DNA from: Nitrosomonadales bacterium
Lineage (GTDB): Bacteria > Pseudomonadota > Gammaproteobacteria > Burkholderiales > SG8-41
Direction: 5' to 3'
Assembly: GCA_009885185.1 (NCBI GenBank)
Contig: VFLF01000143.1
Span: 1 to 7,530 of the forward strand
Length of the DNA stretch: 7,530 nucleotides
The notes beneath the pieces were generated by a model. That model had not been told where the DNA came from. It was given only the letters and a program-made list of their open reading frames with translations, and ran no database searches. Made by a program: the position numbers and the translations under genes. This document shows positions 6,280-7,530 of the stretch, piece after piece (within the stretch, counting starts at the first letter, position 1; the number at the start of each line of letters is the position of its first letter).

Positions 6280-6942
6280 GTGAATACGATGACAGGCATA
6301 CGCCGCTTATTGGCGTTGGGGGCGTTGGCGATAACGGCAATGGTTGCCACGAGCGCGCAGGCGCAGCAAACATTGGATCGCCCACTGGAACAAACTTACC
6401 GTGTTATCCAGCCACAAAAAGTCGAAACCGGTGATCGTATCGAGATCATCGATTTCTTCTGGTACGGATGACCCTTTTGTTATCAGCTTCTGCCCGTGAT
6501 GGCGGAATGGGAAAAGACCAAACCTTCGGATGTGGTAGTAAGGCTCATACCGGCGGTGTTGCGGGAAGGCTGGCTGGCTGACGCTCACCTTTTCTACACC
6601 CTCGAATTATTGGGAGAAGCGCAGCGCCTGCACACAGCGGTTTTTGACAGCATCCACAAAGGCCAGTTGCAAACGAGTAATACGGAGGCTGTTGCGGCAT
6701 GGGCGGTCAAAAACGGTATCGACGCGCAGAAATGGCAGGGCGCTTATACCAACAACGAGGTACGCAACCGCGTGGTCCACGCCATGACGCTGGCGCGTAA
6801 CTACGATGTGCGCGGCACCCCTGCGCTAATTGTGGATGGGCGCTATCAAACCAGCCCCGGGATGGCCGGTGGCCTAGCGGGCATTCCCGCCGTGCTGGAT
6901 GCGCTCATCAAACTTGCGCGCGAGCAACGCAAGAAGCAGTAG
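6280..6942 (+). CDS. dsbA: Selenocysteine-containing DsbA-like protein (in-frame TGA at codon 64; UPFC redox centre)
   Basis: If the TGA at 6469-6471 is read as selenocysteine (Sec, U), this is an intact 220-residue exported thiol/selenol oxidoreductase. The start is GTG 6280, 3 bases after the first dsbA. A signal peptide spans about residues 1-28 and ends Ala-Gln-Ala before Gln29. The thioredoxin motif reads IEIIDFFWYG-U64-P-F-C67, so the TGA replaces exactly the first, nucleophilic cysteine of CxxC. The same frame continues for 156 codons through DsbA-like sequence to TAG at 6942, including Val-Arg-Gly-Thr-Pro181-Ala with the cis-Pro loop and LIVDGRY. C67 is the only encoded Cys. A SECIS-like hairpin follows the TGA. 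The paralogue upstream has 223 residues with Cys at codon 64. Some codons (GTA, AGG, ATA, CTA) look unusual beside priA and argS. The alternative is a recent nonsense mutation. The DsbA-family call is near certain; Sec insertion is inferred. Confidence 0.82.
6474..6516 (+). promoter_or_regulatory. Candidate bacterial SECIS element in the second dsbA
   Basis: Just after the TGA, UUCUGCC (6488-6494) pairs with GGCGGAA (6501-6507) in a 7-bp stem with one G-U wobble. The loop is CGUGAU (6495-6500). There are 23 bases between the TGA and the loop, within the roughly 16-37 expected for bacterial SECIS, and a G is in the first two loop positions. The loop carries a G-U pair of bases, as in the SelB-contacted loop of E. 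coli fdhF. An outer CUUUU/AAAAG helix (6474-6478 with 6512-6516) can enclose it, making about 43 nt. The corresponding region of the Cys paralogue (from 5806) shows no such hairpin. Pairing was worked out by hand, without energy calculation. Confidence 0.72.
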
Positions 6943-6952
6943 AGCGCCGTGA

Positions 6953-7528
6953 TCACTCGACCGTAACGGATTTCGCGAGATTGCGCGGCTTGTCCACATC
7001 GGTGCCGCGCAGCAGCGCCACGTGATAGGCCAGCAGTTGCAACGGAATCACATGCAGTATCGGTGATAGCGGTCCCGCGTGATCCATCAGCGCGATGGTA
7101 CGCAGACGATCTGCCTTGGCAATGCGTGCATCACGATCGGCAAACACATACAACTCGCCGCCGCGCGCGCGCACTTCCTGCATATTGGATTTGAGTTTTT
7201 CCAGCAACTGATCGTTGGGCGCCACCGTGATCACCGGCATGGCTGCATCGACCAGCGCCAGTGGGCCATGCTTTAACTCGCCCGCCGCGTAGGCTTCGGC
7301 ATGGATGTAGGAAATTTCCTTGAGCTTTAACGCGCCTTCCATGGCTATCGGGAAATGCACGCCGCGCCCGAGGAACAGGGCGTGTTGTTTGTTCTTGAAG
7401 CGTTTGGCCCATGCCGCCACCTGCGGCTCGACCGACAGCACCGACTCCATGGCTCGTGGTAAGTGGCGCAACGCCTTTAGCAGATCGCGCTCTTGCGTGG
7501 CGCTCAATCGCTTGCGTAGTTTGGCCAG
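6953..7528 (-). CDS. glmS: Glucosamine-6-phosphate synthase GlmS, C-terminal part (5' end outside window)
   Basis: GlmS makes glucosamine-6-phosphate from fructose-6-phosphate and glutamine, the first step toward UDP-GlcNAc for peptidoglycan and LPS. About 191 C-terminal residues are visible on the - strand. The frame is open to the window edge, and the TTG at 7507 is internal. This part is the second sugar-isomerase (SIS) domain: [39 protein letters not shown] with the conserved Glu and His of the isomerase site, [20 protein letters not shown], and the family-invariant end [15 protein letters not shown], whose Lys is catalytic in E. coli GlmS. It ends in TGA, a second normal use of TGA as stop here. 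It converges on the second dsbA with 10 bases between stops. Confidence 0.97.
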   Translation of the reverse strand: MAKLRKRLSATQERDLLKALRHLPRAMESVLSVEPQVAAWAKRFKNKQHALFLGRGVHFPIAMEGALKLKEISYIHAEAYAAGELKHGPLALVDAAMPVITVAPNDQLLEKLKSNMQEVRARGGELYVFADRDARIAKADRLRTIALMDHAGPLSPILHVIPLQLLAYHVALLRGTDVDKPRNLAKSVTVE

Positions 7529-7530
7529 CA

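Noticed and set aside
6280..6471. Second dsbA as a simple pseudogene with a premature stop
   Set aside because: The stop falls precisely on the catalytic Cys codon, the frame stays intact for 156 further codons with conserved cis-Pro loop, and a SECIS-like hairpin follows. A random nonsense mutation would rarely hit that codon. It is not fully excluded without the sel genes.
6469..6471. Genome-wide reassignment of TGA to Trp or Gly
   Set aside because: hemE ends in TGA at 641-643 and glmS ends in TGA at 6953-6955, both at the expected protein ends, and no other gene here has an internal TGA.
6496..6942. Downstream piece as an independent gene starting at GTG 6496
   Set aside because: No Shine-Dalgarno precedes 6496 (the bases are cagcttctgccc), and the piece would lack the signal peptide and redox centre. 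It is in frame with the upstream piece.
1..7530. CRISPR array, tRNA/rRNA gene, insertion sequence or prophage
   Set aside because: No regular direct repeats, RNA-gene signatures, transposase-like frames or terminal inverted repeats were seen; nearly all the window is explained by housekeeping and envelope genes.

Overview
The window reads as a core chromosomal segment of a GC-rich proteobacterium. HemE, PriA, ArgS, the DsbA proteins and GlmS all resemble betaproteobacterial versions, and as I recall the order hemE-priA-argS-SPOR gene-dsbA occurs in that class. Genus cannot be named from this sequence.

Layout: the 3' part of hemE (haem synthesis) enters from the left edge and ends at a TGA stop. 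A 303-base gap follows, with an inverted repeat, an AT-rich stretch and one perfect DnaA-box sequence. Then come priA (replication restart helicase), argS (arginyl-tRNA synthetase, with a candidate extended -10 promoter), a small membrane-anchored SPOR-domain protein, and two tandem exported DsbA-family thiol oxidoreductases. All are on the + strand, and the last four are closely packed. The 3' part of glmS (glucosamine-6-phosphate synthase) runs in from the right edge on the - strand and converges on the second dsbA with only 10 bases between the stop codons.

The main discovery is the second dsbA paralogue (6280..6942). An automatic gene caller would break it into a 63-codon fragment and a 148-codon fragment. 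The two pieces are in the same frame, separated by a single TGA at codon 64. That TGA lies exactly where the first catalytic cysteine of the DsbA CxxC motif belongs, giving Phe-Trp-Tyr-Gly-[TGA]-Pro-Phe-Cys. The upstream neighbour has its catalytic Cys at its own codon 64. Immediately downstream of the TGA, the RNA can form a 7-bp hairpin with a CGUGAU loop that starts 24 nt after the TGA, which fits the bacterial SECIS pattern. The best reading is a selenocysteine-containing DsbA-like protein with a Sec-Pro-Phe-Cys redox centre, paired with a Cys-Gly-Gly-Cys paralogue three bases upstream. TGA is an ordinary stop in hemE and glmS, so global reassignment of the codon is unlikely.

Functionally, the SPOR protein and the two DsbA proteins act in the cell envelope or periplasm, while the flanking genes are cytoplasmic housekeeping genes. 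The Sec interpretation requires selA, selB, selC (tRNA-Sec) and selD elsewhere in the genome; none lies in this window.
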